Of a stretch of 64,000 bases of DNA, positions 40,730-49,387 are shown piece by piece (positions within the stretch are counted from its first letter, which is position 1; each line of letters opens with the position of its first letter). The notes under the pieces are model-generated. The model was not told the origin of the DNA. It saw only the letters and a list, made by a program, of their open reading frames with translations, and searched no databases. Made by a program: the position numbers and the translations under genes. Where the stretch lies: assembly GCA_031411495.1 (NCBI GenBank), contig JANOBD010000086.1:124001-188000 (forward strand), written 5' to 3'. This stretch comes from JANOBD01 sp031411495 (GTDB lineage: Bacteria > Planctomycetota > Phycisphaerae > Tepidisphaerales > Tepidisphaeraceae).

Positions 40730-41647
40730 TCACGGCGCCAACAGGAAGACGTTGCCCAGTTCGCGCGGATCGATGATACGCGTCTCGGCGTGGCCGTCGA
40801 AGAAGAGGATGTTGGTTTTCCCCTTGTGGCGGGTCTTGTCGAAGCCGCCAGGCGAACCGGCCTTGTTGTTGCCGAGCAGGGCGTCACTCAGCGTGACCGG
40901 CGGCGTCTTGGTCTTGTTCACCAGGGTGATGTACTTGTTCGTGGAGTTGGCGTAGTGCTTTGCGCCCACGCCGTCCATGAGCATGATCGTCATCGCGGGC
41001 GTGCGGACCTTCGACGCCTGTCCGCGCAGCCGGCCGTAGGTGTCGTTGATGCCGAACACCGCTTCATTCACGACATAACTCTGCTGCAGCGTCCACCAGC
41101 TTCGCCTCACCTCGTAGATGACCTCGGGGGTGACATCGGACACATCGATCTCGTGGGCGGGACACAGGAAGTACTTGAGGTAGTTCCGGATGCCGATTTC
41201 GTCGGCGATGTAGTCGCTGTTGTCGATGCCGTCGACGACCTGCTTCTTGCCCATGTACTGGGCGACCGCCGCATGCCACGGGGCGAGGTTGAACCGCTTC
41301 CAGTTCGTGCCGTCGATGTTGTCGATGTAGAGCCAGGTGTACTTCTGGCGGTTGGCATCGCCGAGTGGACCCGGGTCGGCGTAGTCGATGCCGGCGAACA
41401 ATCCGGCGGCGGGATAGTAGCCGTGATGCGACTGAACATGCATCTGGGCGGCCGTGCCGATCTGGCGCTGGATGGCCAGGCACTGCGTCGACAACGCCGA
41501 GCGCCGGGCGGTCGTGAGCGCCGGCATCAGGATGCCGATGAGCACCGCAATGATGCCGATGACGACCAGCAACTCGACCAGCGTGAACGCGGCATTACCT
41601 GGTTCGGGCAATGCGCGTCTCGACTTGGCGTGACGATTCATGTTCAT
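40730..41647 (-). CDS. Type IV pilin/pseudopilin-like protein (planctomycete type), paralog
   Basis: 305 residues with prepilin segment AFTLVELLVVIGIIAVLIGI and a C-terminal KTRHKGKTNILFFDGHAETR, the same layout as the downstream paralog. Shared blocks include ALSTQCLAIQRQI versus LLTKCSANLKQI and SYVVNEAVFGINDTYG versus SYVVNEAIFGWDDPYS, consistent with tandem duplication. The first of two ATGs (41647, 41641) is favoured by spacing to AGGA. The 219 bp between the two genes contains A6-CGCGC-T6 near 40627-40645, a weak terminator-like palindrome. Confidence 0.9.
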   Translation of the reverse strand: MNMNRHAKSRRALPEPGNAAFTLVELLVVIGIIAVLIGILMPALTTARRSALSTQCLAIQRQIGTAAQMHVQSHHGYYPAAGLFAGIDYADPGPLGDANRQKYTWLYIDNIDGTNWKRFNLAPWHAAVAQYMGKKQVVDGIDNSDYIADEIGIRNYLKYFLCPAHEIDVSDVTPEVIYEVRRSWWTLQQSYVVNEAVFGINDTYGRLRGQASKVRTPAMTIMLMDGVGAKHYANSTNKYITLVNKTKTPPVTLSDALLGNNKAGSPGGFDKTRHKGKTNILFFDGHAETRIIDPRELGNVFLLAP

Positions 41648-41786
41648 CTCGATCCTGGGATCTTTTTTCGACGGCGCGGTCGGGCAAGAAATGATCGTTC
41701 CGCGACACACCCTGCGATGCTTTTCTAACAAACGGAACTCCAAAAAGCGCTGAATTTCCGGAAATCCGGAGGAGGACAGAAATAGG

Positions 41787-41815
41787 CCGGATTCTCTCGG
41801 TGCCGAAAGAGCCGG
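41787..41815. terminator. Possible terminator hairpin downstream of ppk1
   Basis: CCGGATTCTCTCGG and CCGAAAGAGCCGG form an imperfect stem about 100 bp past the ppk1 stop. A T-run follows only on the plus strand, where no gene ends, so assignment to ppk1 is uncertain. Confidence 0.3.
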
Positions 41816-41918
41816 TTTTATGGGGTCTGGCCAACCCGGCGCCGAGAGTCGCCTGCGGAACTCGAGCGGTGACCGCGGATACGACCAGGGACGAGATCTG
41901 CGGATGAGATCTGCCAGA

Positions 41919-44027
41919 TCACTTCGCAGGCTTGAGGCTCATCTGGATGAACTGCTGCTGCGAATCGATCGTGCAGGTGCCCTCGGGCGCTTCGCGTCGA
42001 CGCCAGATACCGTCGCTGCCCAGTTCCCATGCGTGGCCGCGGTCGTCGATCATCACTTCCAGGATCTGCTTGAGCGTCGCGCGGGCCATCGCGTCCAGCA
42101 CCGGCGTGATCGCTTCGACACGGTAATCGAGGTTGCGGCTCATCCAGTCGGCGCTGCCGATGTAGATCTCTTCCAGTCCGCCGTCCAGGAAATAGTAGAT
42201 CCGGCTGTGTTCCAGGAAACGGCCCAGGATGCTGACGACCCGGATGTTCTCCGACTGGCCCTTTGCGCCGGGCACGAGGCAGCAGAAGCCACGGACGATT
42301 AAGTCGATCTTCACGCCGGCGTTGGAGGCTTCGTAGAGTTTTTCGATGATCTTCTTGTCCTGCAACGCGTTCATCTTGGCGATGATGTGCGCCTCGCGGC
42401 CGGCGCTGGCGTGCTCGATCTCGCGGTCGATCATCTGCAGGAAGCGTTCGCGCATCGTCACCGGCGCCACCAGCAGCTTGGCGTAATCCTTCTTCATGCT
42501 CCGGCCGGTGAGATAGTGGAAGAGCTCGGTCACGTCGCCGGTCACGTTCGGCTCGCATGTGAAGAGCCCGACATCGACATACAGCAGGGCGGTGCGCGAG
42601 TTGTAGTTGCCGGTGCCGATGTGCGCGTAGGTGCGGAGTCCGTCCGGCTCATCACGCACGACCATCGCGAGCTTGGTGTGCGTCTTGTAGCCGACGATGC
42701 CATAGACGACGTGGACGCCGGCATTCTCGAGCCGGCGGGCCAGCTCGACGTTGCGCTGCTCATCAAACCGCGCCTTGAGCTCGACGAGCACCGCCACCTG
42801 CTTGCCGTTCTCGGCGGCGCGGATGAGTGCGGGCACGAACGGCGAGTCGAGCGAGGTGCGATAGAGCGTCATCTTGATCGCCAGCACCTTCGGGTCGCTC
42901 GCGGCCAGCTCGACGAATCGCTCCACGCTCGCCGCGAAGCTTTCGTACGGGTGATGCACCAGCAGGTCGCGCTCGCGGATCACGCCGAACATGTCGGTGT
43001 CATCATCCAGCAACCGCGCCGGCGTCAGGTTCTTGTAGGCGGGGAACTTCAGGTCGGGCCGGTCGATGGAGGACAGCTGCATCAGGTCGTCCATGTCGAT
43101 CGGACCCTGCAGCACGTACACGTCGTCGGGCTTGACTTCCATGCCGTCGATGATGAGCTGGCGCATCCCCACGCTCATGCCCTGCGGCAGCTCGAGGCGC
43201 ACGACATCCGCCATCCGGCGCAGGCGGATTTCGGCGGTGATCATGGCGAGCAGATCGTCGGCGTCCTCTTCGTCCATTTCCACGTCTGCATTGCGCGTCA
43301 CGCGGAAGAGGTGATTCTCCAGCACCTTCATCCCCGGGAAGAGGTGTTGCAGGTTCGCGCCGATCACGCTTTCCAGAGGCGTGAACGTCCAGCTCGTCGA
43401 GCCGCCTTCTGCGGGCAGCTGGATCCACCGCGGCAGGTTTTCCGGCACCTTGATGCGGACGAATGAGCGCTCGCCTTGCGTCTCGCCCACACGCGTCGGC
43501 CGCTCGACCATGACGCCCATGCTCTTGCTTAAGTTGCTGATGAACGGGAACGGGTGACCGGGGTCGACCGCCAAGGGCGTGAGGATCGGGAACATCTGCC
43601 GCTTGAAAAGCTCGTCACAGAACTGCTGCTGGGTCTGGGTGAGGTCGTTGTAGCGCTTGATGGCGATCCGCTCTTTTTTGAGGGCGGGGTGGAGTTCGTT
43701 GAACCAGAGGTTGTTTTCTTCATCGAGCATCGGGCGGATGCGCGCGTGGATCGCCTCGAGCTGCTGTTCGACGGTCAGGCCGTCGAGGGAGCGCTCGCGG
43801 AGGTCGTCCACGCGCTGGCGGTGGAGTCCGCCGATACGCTTCATGAAGAACTCGTCGAGATTGGAGGCGAAGATCGCCAGGAACTTGACGCGTTCGAGCA
43901 GGGGGATGGAGCGGTCTTTGGCCAGGTCGAGGACGCGCTGGTTAAAGTCGAGCCAGGACAGCTCGCGATTGAAAAAGCGAGGATGACCGGCGACGGGTTT
44001 CACGGCGTTGTTGGAATCTGCGCGCAT
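41919..44027 (-). CDS. ppk1: Polyphosphate kinase 1
   Basis: Reversibly polymerises ATP gamma-phosphate into polyphosphate. The four-domain PPK1 layout is complete: N-terminal FFNRELSWLDFNQRVLD, then FLAIFASNLDEFFMKR, the first PLD-like domain with the autophosphorylated His in GYKTHTKLAMVV (about 449), YAHIGTGNYNSRTALLY, and the second with YIGSADWMSRNLDYRVE. 702 residues is standard. The ATG at 44027 is used; an upstream TTG would add three residues. It follows a tiny basic ORF and a terminator on the same strand, so it probably has its own promoter. Confidence 0.97.
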   Translation of the reverse strand: MRADSNNAVKPVAGHPRFFNRELSWLDFNQRVLDLAKDRSIPLLERVKFLAIFASNLDEFFMKRIGGLHRQRVDDLRERSLDGLTVEQQLEAIHARIRPMLDEENNLWFNELHPALKKERIAIKRYNDLTQTQQQFCDELFKRQMFPILTPLAVDPGHPFPFISNLSKSMGVMVERPTRVGETQGERSFVRIKVPENLPRWIQLPAEGGSTSWTFTPLESVIGANLQHLFPGMKVLENHLFRVTRNADVEMDEEDADDLLAMITAEIRLRRMADVVRLELPQGMSVGMRQLIIDGMEVKPDDVYVLQGPIDMDDLMQLSSIDRPDLKFPAYKNLTPARLLDDDTDMFGVIRERDLLVHHPYESFAASVERFVELAASDPKVLAIKMTLYRTSLDSPFVPALIRAAENGKQVAVLVELKARFDEQRNVELARRLENAGVHVVYGIVGYKTHTKLAMVVRDEPDGLRTYAHIGTGNYNSRTALLYVDVGLFTCEPNVTGDVTELFHYLTGRSMKKDYAKLLVAPVTMRERFLQMIDREIEHASAGREAHIIAKMNALQDKKIIEKLYEASNAGVKIDLIVRGFCCLVPGAKGQSENIRVVSILGRFLEHSRIYYFLDGGLEEIYIGSADWMSRNLDYRVEAITPVLDAMARATLKQILEVMIDDRGHAWELGSDGIWRRREAPEGTCTIDSQQQFIQMSLKPAK

Positions 44028-44127
44028 TTTGGGCAAATCGAAGGCGATGACATTATGCCGAGCAACAAAGGCCTTGTGTTAGGGCCATCCGCTTAACGTC
44101 GGTTTTTCGGACGCGGGGCATTTGAAA

Positions 44128-44170
44128 AAAAGAAGGCCGGCCGGTTGATCGAACTGATCAATCGGCCGGC
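44128..44170 (-). terminator. Intrinsic terminator after the 24-residue basic ORF
   Basis: GCCGGCCGGTTGATC (44136-44150) pairs with GATCAATCGGCCGGC (44156-44170), 15 bp with one G-U, loop of 5. On the minus strand a CTTCTTTTTTT tract follows. It ends the small ORF transcript before ppk1. Confidence 0.88.
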
Positions 44171-44217
44171 AGGTGCCGGTGTTGGCGCGAGCGATAATGA
44201 CTCATCTATCGCGGCGA

Positions 44218-44292
44218 TTAGCGTTTACGGCGATCGCGGCGGGCCTTGCGCTTCTTGCTACCGACTTTGCGGCGGCGACGTGGCTTGGGCAT
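44218..44292 (-). CDS. 24-residue Arg/Lys-rich protein, probable ribosome-associated (bS22/COX24-like)
   Basis: The ORF encodes MPKPRRRRKVGSKKRKARRD followed by RRKR. It has a strong Shine-Dalgarno (AGGAG, 6 bases before the ATG) and its own terminator 48 bp downstream, which together support a real gene despite its size. 17 of 24 residues are Arg or Lys. The RKVGSKKRKARR core resembles the tiny AURKAIP1/COX24-domain proteins of bacterial and mitochondrial small ribosomal subunits (bS22 of mycobacteria, mS38). The assignment is by resemblance. Standard gene callers would miss it. Confidence 0.7.
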   Translation of the reverse strand: MPKPRRRRKVGSKKRKARRDRRKR

Positions 44293-44404
44293 CGAAGTCT
44301 CCTTTCAAACCGTTTGGGCCGCGCATTATTGTGACTTTCGCCAACTTTCCAAGTCGCGTCGCCAAACCATTTTCTTCTCGGTACGATTGTTGCACCAGAA
44401 GTGA

Positions 44405-44487
44405 CTCATTCCGCCTGCAAGGCCTGCGGCTAAAAGCCGGGCGGAATGAGGGCCGTGATCCCACCCGAAGAGGGCTTGCCCCTCTTC
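44405..44487. repeat. Two adjacent hairpins in a 316 bp gap
   Basis: CTCATTCCGCC (44405-44415) pairs with GGCGGAATGAG (44440-44450), with GCCTGCGGC/AGCC pairing inside. GAAGAGGGCTTGCCCCTCTTC (44467-44487) is a second near-perfect hairpin. The rest of the gap 44293-44608 between the divergent small ORFs shows nothing else I can name. Confidence 0.75.
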
Positions 44488-44608
44488 AGGAGATGGCCGG
44501 TACGACTACCTGTTGGTCGACCTCGTCTCCACACGGCCGATTGTCCCGACCAAACGGATTTGGTCAGGGGGCAACGACATGTCGGTAGAACGCAAAGGAA
44601 GGTGTTGC

Positions 44609-44902
44609 ATGGTCGAACTGCTTGCCGGAAACGTCCTGCTCAAGCCCGCCCAGAAGCGTCGAATCCTCTCCCATCTCCGCCGATCATCCCGTCTCGGCGA
44701 ACTCATCGGCGACTCCCGCCTGGCCGTCAGCCTCAAACGCACCGGCCGCACCGTCGAAGCAAAAGCCAAAGTCCAAAACAAGAAAGGGTCCTTCGAATGC
44801 AGAGCCCGCGACGCGTCGTGGGAATCGGCATTTCTGCAGCTGGTCCGTTCCGTCCACGACAAAGTCCACGCGCAACGTCTGCGCCGTGCCGTAGCTGCTT
44901 AA
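44609..44902 (+). CDS. Small protein resembling part of a ribosome hibernation factor (HPF/RaiA)
   Basis: 97 residues. GGAAGG lies 6 bases before the ATG at 44609, which is why the upstream ATG at 44579 is not used. Residues about 35-90 (LAVSLKRTGRTVEAKAKVQN, KKGSFECRARDASWESAFLQ, then LVRSVHDKVHAQRL) follow the strand-strand-strand-helix order of the S30AE domain of HPF, with the RARDASWESA turn in place of AxxxDxYxAID. The N-terminal 30 residues are basic and helical. If correct it would bind the 30S decoding site in stasis. The match is by pattern only. Confidence 0.55.
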   Translation: MVELLAGNVLLKPAQKRRILSHLRRSSRLGELIGDSRLAVSLKRTGRTVEAKAKVQNKKGSFECRARDASWESAFLQLVRSVHDKVHAQRLRRAVAA

Positions 44903-44910
44903 GACGTTCG

Positions 44911-45022
44911 CCGCAGATGAACGCGGATGAACGCAGATAAAAATCAATAGATGATGACGTGACGGCCAATTCGGCCGTCACGTCTTTTTTTGATCCGCGT
45001 TCACCTGCGTTCATCCGCGGCC
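44911..45022. repeat. Iterated-word stem-loop (family B, copy 4) enclosing a terminator
   Basis: The left arm to 44940 repeats GATGAACGCG/GATGAACGCA words; the right arm 44991-45022 (TGATCCGCGTTCACCTGCGT and on) is its complement. G replaces A in the word relative to other family B copies (GAACGCGGAT versus GAACACAGAT), with matching changes in both arms. Confidence 0.85.
44956..44991 (+). terminator. Intrinsic terminator nested in a family B loop
   Basis: GACGTGACGGCC (44956-44967) and GGCCGTCACGTC (44973-44984) form a perfect 12-bp stem with loop AATTC, followed by seven T. It terminates the HPF-like gene 54 bp after its stop and insulates alaS. Confidence 0.93.
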
Positions 45023-45082
45023 AGGTCCAGCCCTTCGACAGTCGATCAAGGCTTCCGTACACTACCCGGCTCGGAAAAGCCC

Positions 45083-47833
45083 ATGACATCCAACGAAATC
45101 CGCAAAAGCTACATCGACTTCTTCGTCAAAAAGCACGGCCACACATTCGTGCCGAGCAGCAGCGTCGTCCCGCACGACGACCCGACGCTCCTGTTCACCA
45201 ACGCCGGCATGAACCAGTTCAAGCCGATCTTTTTGGGCACCGAGAAGCGCGCCTACAACCGCGCGGTGAACACGCAGAAGTGCATCCGCGCCGGCGGCAA
45301 GCACAACGACCTCGACGACGTCGGGCGCTCGCGCCGCCATCACACCTTCTTCGAGATGCTGGGCAACTGGTCCTTCGGCGACTACTTCAAGCAAGGCGCG
45401 ATCGAGATGGCGTGGGAACTGCTCACGGTCGTCTGGAAGCTCGACCCGACGCGCCTGCACGTGACGGTTCATGAAGGCGACGTCGCCGCCGGCGTCCCGC
45501 GCGATGATGAAGCCGCGAAAATCTGGAAGCAGGTCGCCAAGCTTCCCGATGACCATATCCACTACGGCATCACCAAGGACAACTTCTGGGAGATGGGCGA
45601 GACCGGCCCGTGCGGCCCGTGTACCGAAATCTTCTACGACAACACGCCCGACAAGTCCGGCGGCAAGACCGTGCTCAGCGGCGAAGACCCGCGCGTCATG
45701 GAAATCTGGAACAACGTTTTCATCCAGTACAACCGCAACGCGGACCGATCGCTCACGAAGCTGCCAGCCCAACACGTCGACACCGGCATGGGCTTCGAGC
45801 GCATCTGCCAGGTGCTGCAAGGCAAGAGCGACAACTACGCGACCGACCTCTGGACGCCGTTCTTCGCGAAGATCGAAGCGCAGACCGGGCAGAAGTACGG
45901 AGGCGTCTTCCCCGCATCCGACCTGGGTGACCGCTCGAGCGAATCGCCGGAGCTGAAGCGCGACATCGCCTTCCGCGTGATCGCCGACCATGCCCGCATG
46001 GCGACGTTTTCCATCACCGATGGGGCAAAGCCCGACAACAAGGGCCGCGACAGCGTCGTGCGCAGCGTGATCCGCCGCGCCGTGCGCTACGGCTATCAGC
46101 AGTTCGGCTTAAGAAAACCGTTCCTGCACGAACTCGTCTTCACGCTCGCGGACGCGATGGGCGACGCGTTCCCCGAACTGCGCAAGGACCCGAAGCGCGT
46201 GGCGAAGGTGATCGAGACCGAAGAAGCGAGCTTCCTCGCGACGATCGAACGCGGACTCGGGCTGTTCGAAGAAGCAATCCAGCGCGCCCATTTAGCCGGC
46301 TCGCTTGCGAGCCGTTCGATCGACCCAAAAGCTTCGTTCGACCTCCACACGACCTACGGCTTCCCCGTCGACATGCAGGAACAGATGGCGCTCGAGAAGG
46401 GCGTCAAGGTCGACCGCGCCGGCTACGAAAAACTCTTCAAGGAGTTCCAGGAAAAGTCCGGCGAAGGCCGCAAGAAGCACACGATCGTCGCGGTCGATCT
46501 CTCGAAGTTCGCCGAGACCGACGATTCGCCGAAGTACACCGATCGCGAGACGAGCGCGAAGGTGCTCGGCTGGATCGTGAATGATCAGCCGCACACCACC
46601 GGCACGCTCACCAAGGGCGCGCAGGGGTCGCTGCTGCTGGATCGCACGAGCTTCTACGCCGAGCAGGGCGGGCAGATCGGCGACATCGGGCACATCAACA
46701 CCTCGACCGGCAAGTTCCTTGTTGCCGACACCGAGCGCCGCGGCAAGCACGTGCTGCACTGGGGCGAAGTCGACAGCGGCCACATCGAAGTCGGCCAGAG
46801 CGCCGATGTCGTCGTCGATTCACGTCGCAGCGACGTGATGCGCAATCACACCGCCACGCACCTGATGAACCACGCGCTGCGCCGAGTGCTCGGCGATCAC
46901 GTCGAGCAGCGCGGCAGCCTGGTCGATCACGAAAAACTCCGCTTCGACTTCTCGCACGACAAGTCGCTCACATCCGAGGAACTCGAACGGATCGAACGCA
47001 TCGTCAACGAGCGGGTCATCGCAAACGTCACCGTGCAGGCCGTGACCATGCCGCTCGAAGAGGCGAAAAAGATCAAGGGCGTCCGTGCCGTGTTTGGAGA
47101 GAAGTATCCCGACCCGGTCCGCGTCGTCGCGATCGCCGAGGATGATGTCGCCACGCTCGATGCGGTCGATGCCAGCGTCGAGTTCTGCGGCGGCACGCAT
47201 CTGGCGCGCACGGGCGAAGTCGGGTTCTTCAAAGTGATCGCCGAGGAGTCGCTGAGCAAGGGCATCCGCCGAATTACCGCGGTGACAGGCATCGCTGCGA
47301 GCGCGCACGTCAGGCATCTCGAGTCGATCACCAAGCAGATCGCGCAAAGCCTCTCTTCTTCCATCGAGGATGCGCCCAAGCGCATCGAGGCGATGAAAGA
47401 GGAAATCAAAACCCTCAAAAAGAAACTCGCGAGCGGCGGCGGCGGCGCGAGCCTGCCCGCGGCAGGCGAAAAAGCGAAGGAACTGCTGGCCGCTGCGCCC
47501 GCGATTGGCGACGGCAAGCTGATCATCGCGCGTCTCGACGGCGCGAACAACGACTACCTCCTGAGCCTGATGGACGCGCTGCGCGCGGCAAGCCCGAGCC
47601 ACGCGCTGATGCTCGCCGGCGTCGAGGATGAGAAACTCGCCTTCGTGTCCGCGGTGAGCGACGACCTCATCAAGAAAGGTCTCAAGGCGGGCGACTGGAT
47701 TCGCGACGTGGCCAAGGTCGCCGGCGGCGGCGGCGGCGGTCGGCCGAACATGGCGCAAGCCGGTGGCAAGGACATCTCCAAACTCGACGAAGCGCTGTCG
47801 AAGGCAAAGGAACTCGCCGGGAAGTTCGGATGA
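45083..47833 (+). CDS. alaS: Alanyl-tRNA synthetase
   Basis: Charges tRNA-Ala. Class II catalytic core from the start (MTSNEIRKSYIDFFVKKHGH, FTNAGMNQFKPIFLG, then RHHTFFEMLGNWSFGDYFK). The editing domain has HTATHLMNHALR and CGGTHLARTGEVGF zinc/active-site motifs, followed by a coiled coil and C-Ala domain (GGGGGGRPNMAQAGG). 916 residues, slightly long. Residues about 404-412 (HLAGSLASRSID) are encoded by a hairpin of the kind found between genes, located just before the conserved TTYGFPVDMQ. The start at 45083 is the canonical one. The stop overlaps the next start (ATGA). Confidence 0.97.
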   Translation: MTSNEIRKSYIDFFVKKHGHTFVPSSSVVPHDDPTLLFTNAGMNQFKPIFLGTEKRAYNRAVNTQKCIRAGGKHNDLDDVGRSRRHHTFFEMLGNWSFGDYFKQGAIEMAWELLTVVWKLDPTRLHVTVHEGDVAAGVPRDDEAAKIWKQVAKLPDDHIHYGITKDNFWEMGETGPCGPCTEIFYDNTPDKSGGKTVLSGEDPRVMEIWNNVFIQYNRNADRSLTKLPAQHVDTGMGFERICQVLQGKSDNYATDLWTPFFAKIEAQTGQKYGGVFPASDLGDRSSESPELKRDIAFRVIADHARMATFSITDGAKPDNKGRDSVVRSVIRRAVRYGYQQFGLRKPFLHELVFTLADAMGDAFPELRKDPKRVAKVIETEEASFLATIERGLGLFEEAIQRAHLAGSLASRSIDPKASFDLHTTYGFPVDMQEQMALEKGVKVDRAGYEKLFKEFQEKSGEGRKKHTIVAVDLSKFAETDDSPKYTDRETSAKVLGWIVNDQPHTTGTLTKGAQGSLLLDRTSFYAEQGGQIGDIGHINTSTGKFLVADTERRGKHVLHWGEVDSGHIEVGQSADVVVDSRRSDVMRNHTATHLMNHALRRVLGDHVEQRGSLVDHEKLRFDFSHDKSLTSEELERIERIVNERVIANVTVQAVTMPLEEAKKIKGVRAVFGEKYPDPVRVVAIAEDDVATLDAVDASVEFCGGTHLARTGEVGFFKVIAEESLSKGIRRITAVTGIAASAHVRHLESITKQIAQSLSSSIEDAPKRIEAMKEEIKTLKKKLASGGGGASLPAAGEKAKELLAAAPAIGDGKLIIARLDGANNDYLLSLMDALRAASPSHALMLAGVEDEKLAFVSAVSDDLIKKGLKAGDWIRDVAKVAGGGGGGRPNMAQAGGKDISKLDEALSKAKELAGKFG
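46293..46320. repeat. Hairpin within alaS coding sequence
   Basis: GGCTCGC (46298-46304) and GCGAGCC (46307-46313) form a perfect stem with a TT loop, extended by imperfect AGCC/GCCG. It is translated as AGSLASR at a variable position between the catalytic core and the GFPVD motif, compatible with insertion at a permissive loop. Confidence 0.65.
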
Positions 47834-48429
47834 AGTCCGGCCGCGATCGGCGAACCGCCATGAGCGCTGAATCTGCCGAGGCTCGCTTGCGCCGTCCGTT
47901 CTTCGAGCAGAGTGCGCTCGAGGTCGCCCGGCAACTGCCCGGGAAGATCCTCGTTCGACGCGTCGACGATGTGATCCGCCGCGCCCGGATTGTCGAGACC
48001 GAAGCGTACCTCGGCCCGCGCGACCTGGCTTCGCACTCGTCCAAGGGCCGGACCGCGCGCACCGAGGTGATGTTCGGCCCGGCCGGCCACGCGTATGTCT
48101 ACTTCATCTACGGCATGCACTTCATGCTGAACGTCGTCACGGGGGTGACCGGTGAGGCACACGCCGTGCTCATTCGCGCCGCCGAGCCGCTGGACGGTTG
48201 GACGGCCGACCTCACCGGTCCCGGCAAACTCGCGCGGGCGCTATCCATCGACAAGCGGCACAACGGCATCGACCTGTTCGATGAGGAACTCGGCTTCTTC
48301 GACGACCCGACGTACGTCCCTCGCGTGCGCCGCTCGAAGCGCATCGGCGTCGACTATGCGAAGCACTGGGCGAATCGGTTGCTGCGGTTCGTGGATGTGA
48401 ACAACCCGGTCGCGCGAAAGCTCAAATGA
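47830..48429 (+). CDS. mpg: 3-methyladenine DNA glycosylase (AAG/MPG family)
   Basis: Excises alkylated purines in base excision repair. Motifs: LPGKILVRR, RIVETEAYLGPRDLASHSSKG with the catalytic Glu, MFGPAGHAYVYFIYGMHFMLNVVT, and VLIRAAEPLDG followed by LTGPGKLARAL. 199 residues from the ATG at 47830, which overlaps the alaS stop codon as ATGA, implying translational coupling; an internal ATG at 47860 (MSAESAEARL) is an alternative giving 189 residues. Fits the usual 190-210 length. Confidence 0.94.
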   Translation: MKSGRDRRTAMSAESAEARLRRPFFEQSALEVARQLPGKILVRRVDDVIRRARIVETEAYLGPRDLASHSSKGRTARTEVMFGPAGHAYVYFIYGMHFMLNVVTGVTGEAHAVLIRAAEPLDGWTADLTGPGKLARALSIDKRHNGIDLFDEELGFFDDPTYVPRVRRSKRIGVDYAKHWANRLLRFVDVNNPVARKLK

Positions 48430-48438
48430 GCGCCACCG

Positions 48439-49374
48439 CTAGCGCTTGGTGCGACTCAGGAATGGAAAGATCGCGCCGCCGAGATTCGCAAGCGAGAACT
48501 CCGGCAGCGGGATTCGCTTGGTGCCGTCCGACCGCCACTTGATCGCGTTGCCGAGCACACGGATCGGCGCCCATGCGCGGGTGAAGAAGGACGAGTGCGC
48601 CGTCTCCGGGTTGGTGGCGAAGAGGAGGATGGTCATGTCATCGGCCGCGAGCGAATCGCCGACGTGGCGCTTGAGGCTTTCAATCAGCAAGGGAATGAAC
48701 TCGCCGCTCGGTGCGTCGGGCATCTGGTTGAGGATCGAGAGCAGACCGGCAGGGCCGAGTAGTTCGCCGGTCTCGTCGCGCGATTCGACGAGCGAATCGG
48801 TGTAGCAGAGCACGCGATCGCCGTCGTCCAGGCGGACGCGGAACTGCTCGTAGCTGGCCATATCGAGGATTCCCAGCGGGATGTTGTCGCCCTTGGGCGT
48901 CGGATCGTCGACATCGTCGAGCATCTGCCAGCGTCGGGACTTGGCGCGGAAGATCATCGGCGGCGGATGGCCGGCGTTGCAGAGGCTCAACTCGCCGGTC
49001 GGCGCGAAGTAGGTGCAGGCGACCGCCGTCGCGAAGATGCCGCTGGACGACTGCGCGGTGAACGCCTCGTTCATCCGGCGGATGAACTTCCGCTGGTCGA
49101 TGTGGTTCACGTGCTCGCGCATCAGCGTGCGGAGCGTCCGCGCGATCTCCGCGACCTGATTGCCGTGGCCCGAGACGTCCGCGAGCAGGATGCGCGTGAT
49201 CCGACCGGTGGCGCAGCTCGAAAGGTAATAGACGTCGCCGCCAGCGGCGGAGTTTTCGTGCGGCCGGGCTTCGACCCAAGCGTCCAGGCCGCCCATGGAG
49301 ATGGAGTTGTTGGCGAGTTCATTGCCGCCCCAGATCTCCATGCATTGCAGACGATGTGCGTCGGTCTTTGGCAT
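48439..49374 (-). CDS. SpoIIE/RsbU-type PP2C serine phosphatase
   Basis: 311 residues, single phosphatase domain without an attached sensor. GGDVYYLSSCATGRI, LLADVSGHGNQVAEIA, CNAGHPPPMIF, LLCYTDSLVESRDETGELLG-like sequence and AADDMTILLF are the usual metal-binding and core blocks. Such proteins dephosphorylate anti-sigma antagonists in partner-switching stress systems. No anti-sigma or STAS partner is visible nearby. The last 45 residues contain a hydrophobic/amphipathic stretch but no clear TM. Convergent with mpg (10 bp between stops). Confidence 0.9.
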   Translation of the reverse strand: MPKTDAHRLQCMEIWGGNELANNSISMGGLDAWVEARPHENSAAGGDVYYLSSCATGRITRILLADVSGHGNQVAEIARTLRTLMREHVNHIDQRKFIRRMNEAFTAQSSSGIFATAVACTYFAPTGELSLCNAGHPPPMIFRAKSRRWQMLDDVDDPTPKGDNIPLGILDMASYEQFRVRLDDGDRVLCYTDSLVESRDETGELLGPAGLLSILNQMPDAPSGEFIPLLIESLKRHVGDSLAADDMTILLFATNPETAHSSFFTRAWAPIRVLGNAIKWRSDGTKRIPLPEFSLANLGGAIFPFLSRTKR

Positions 49375-49387
49375 CAGGAAGAAAGGT

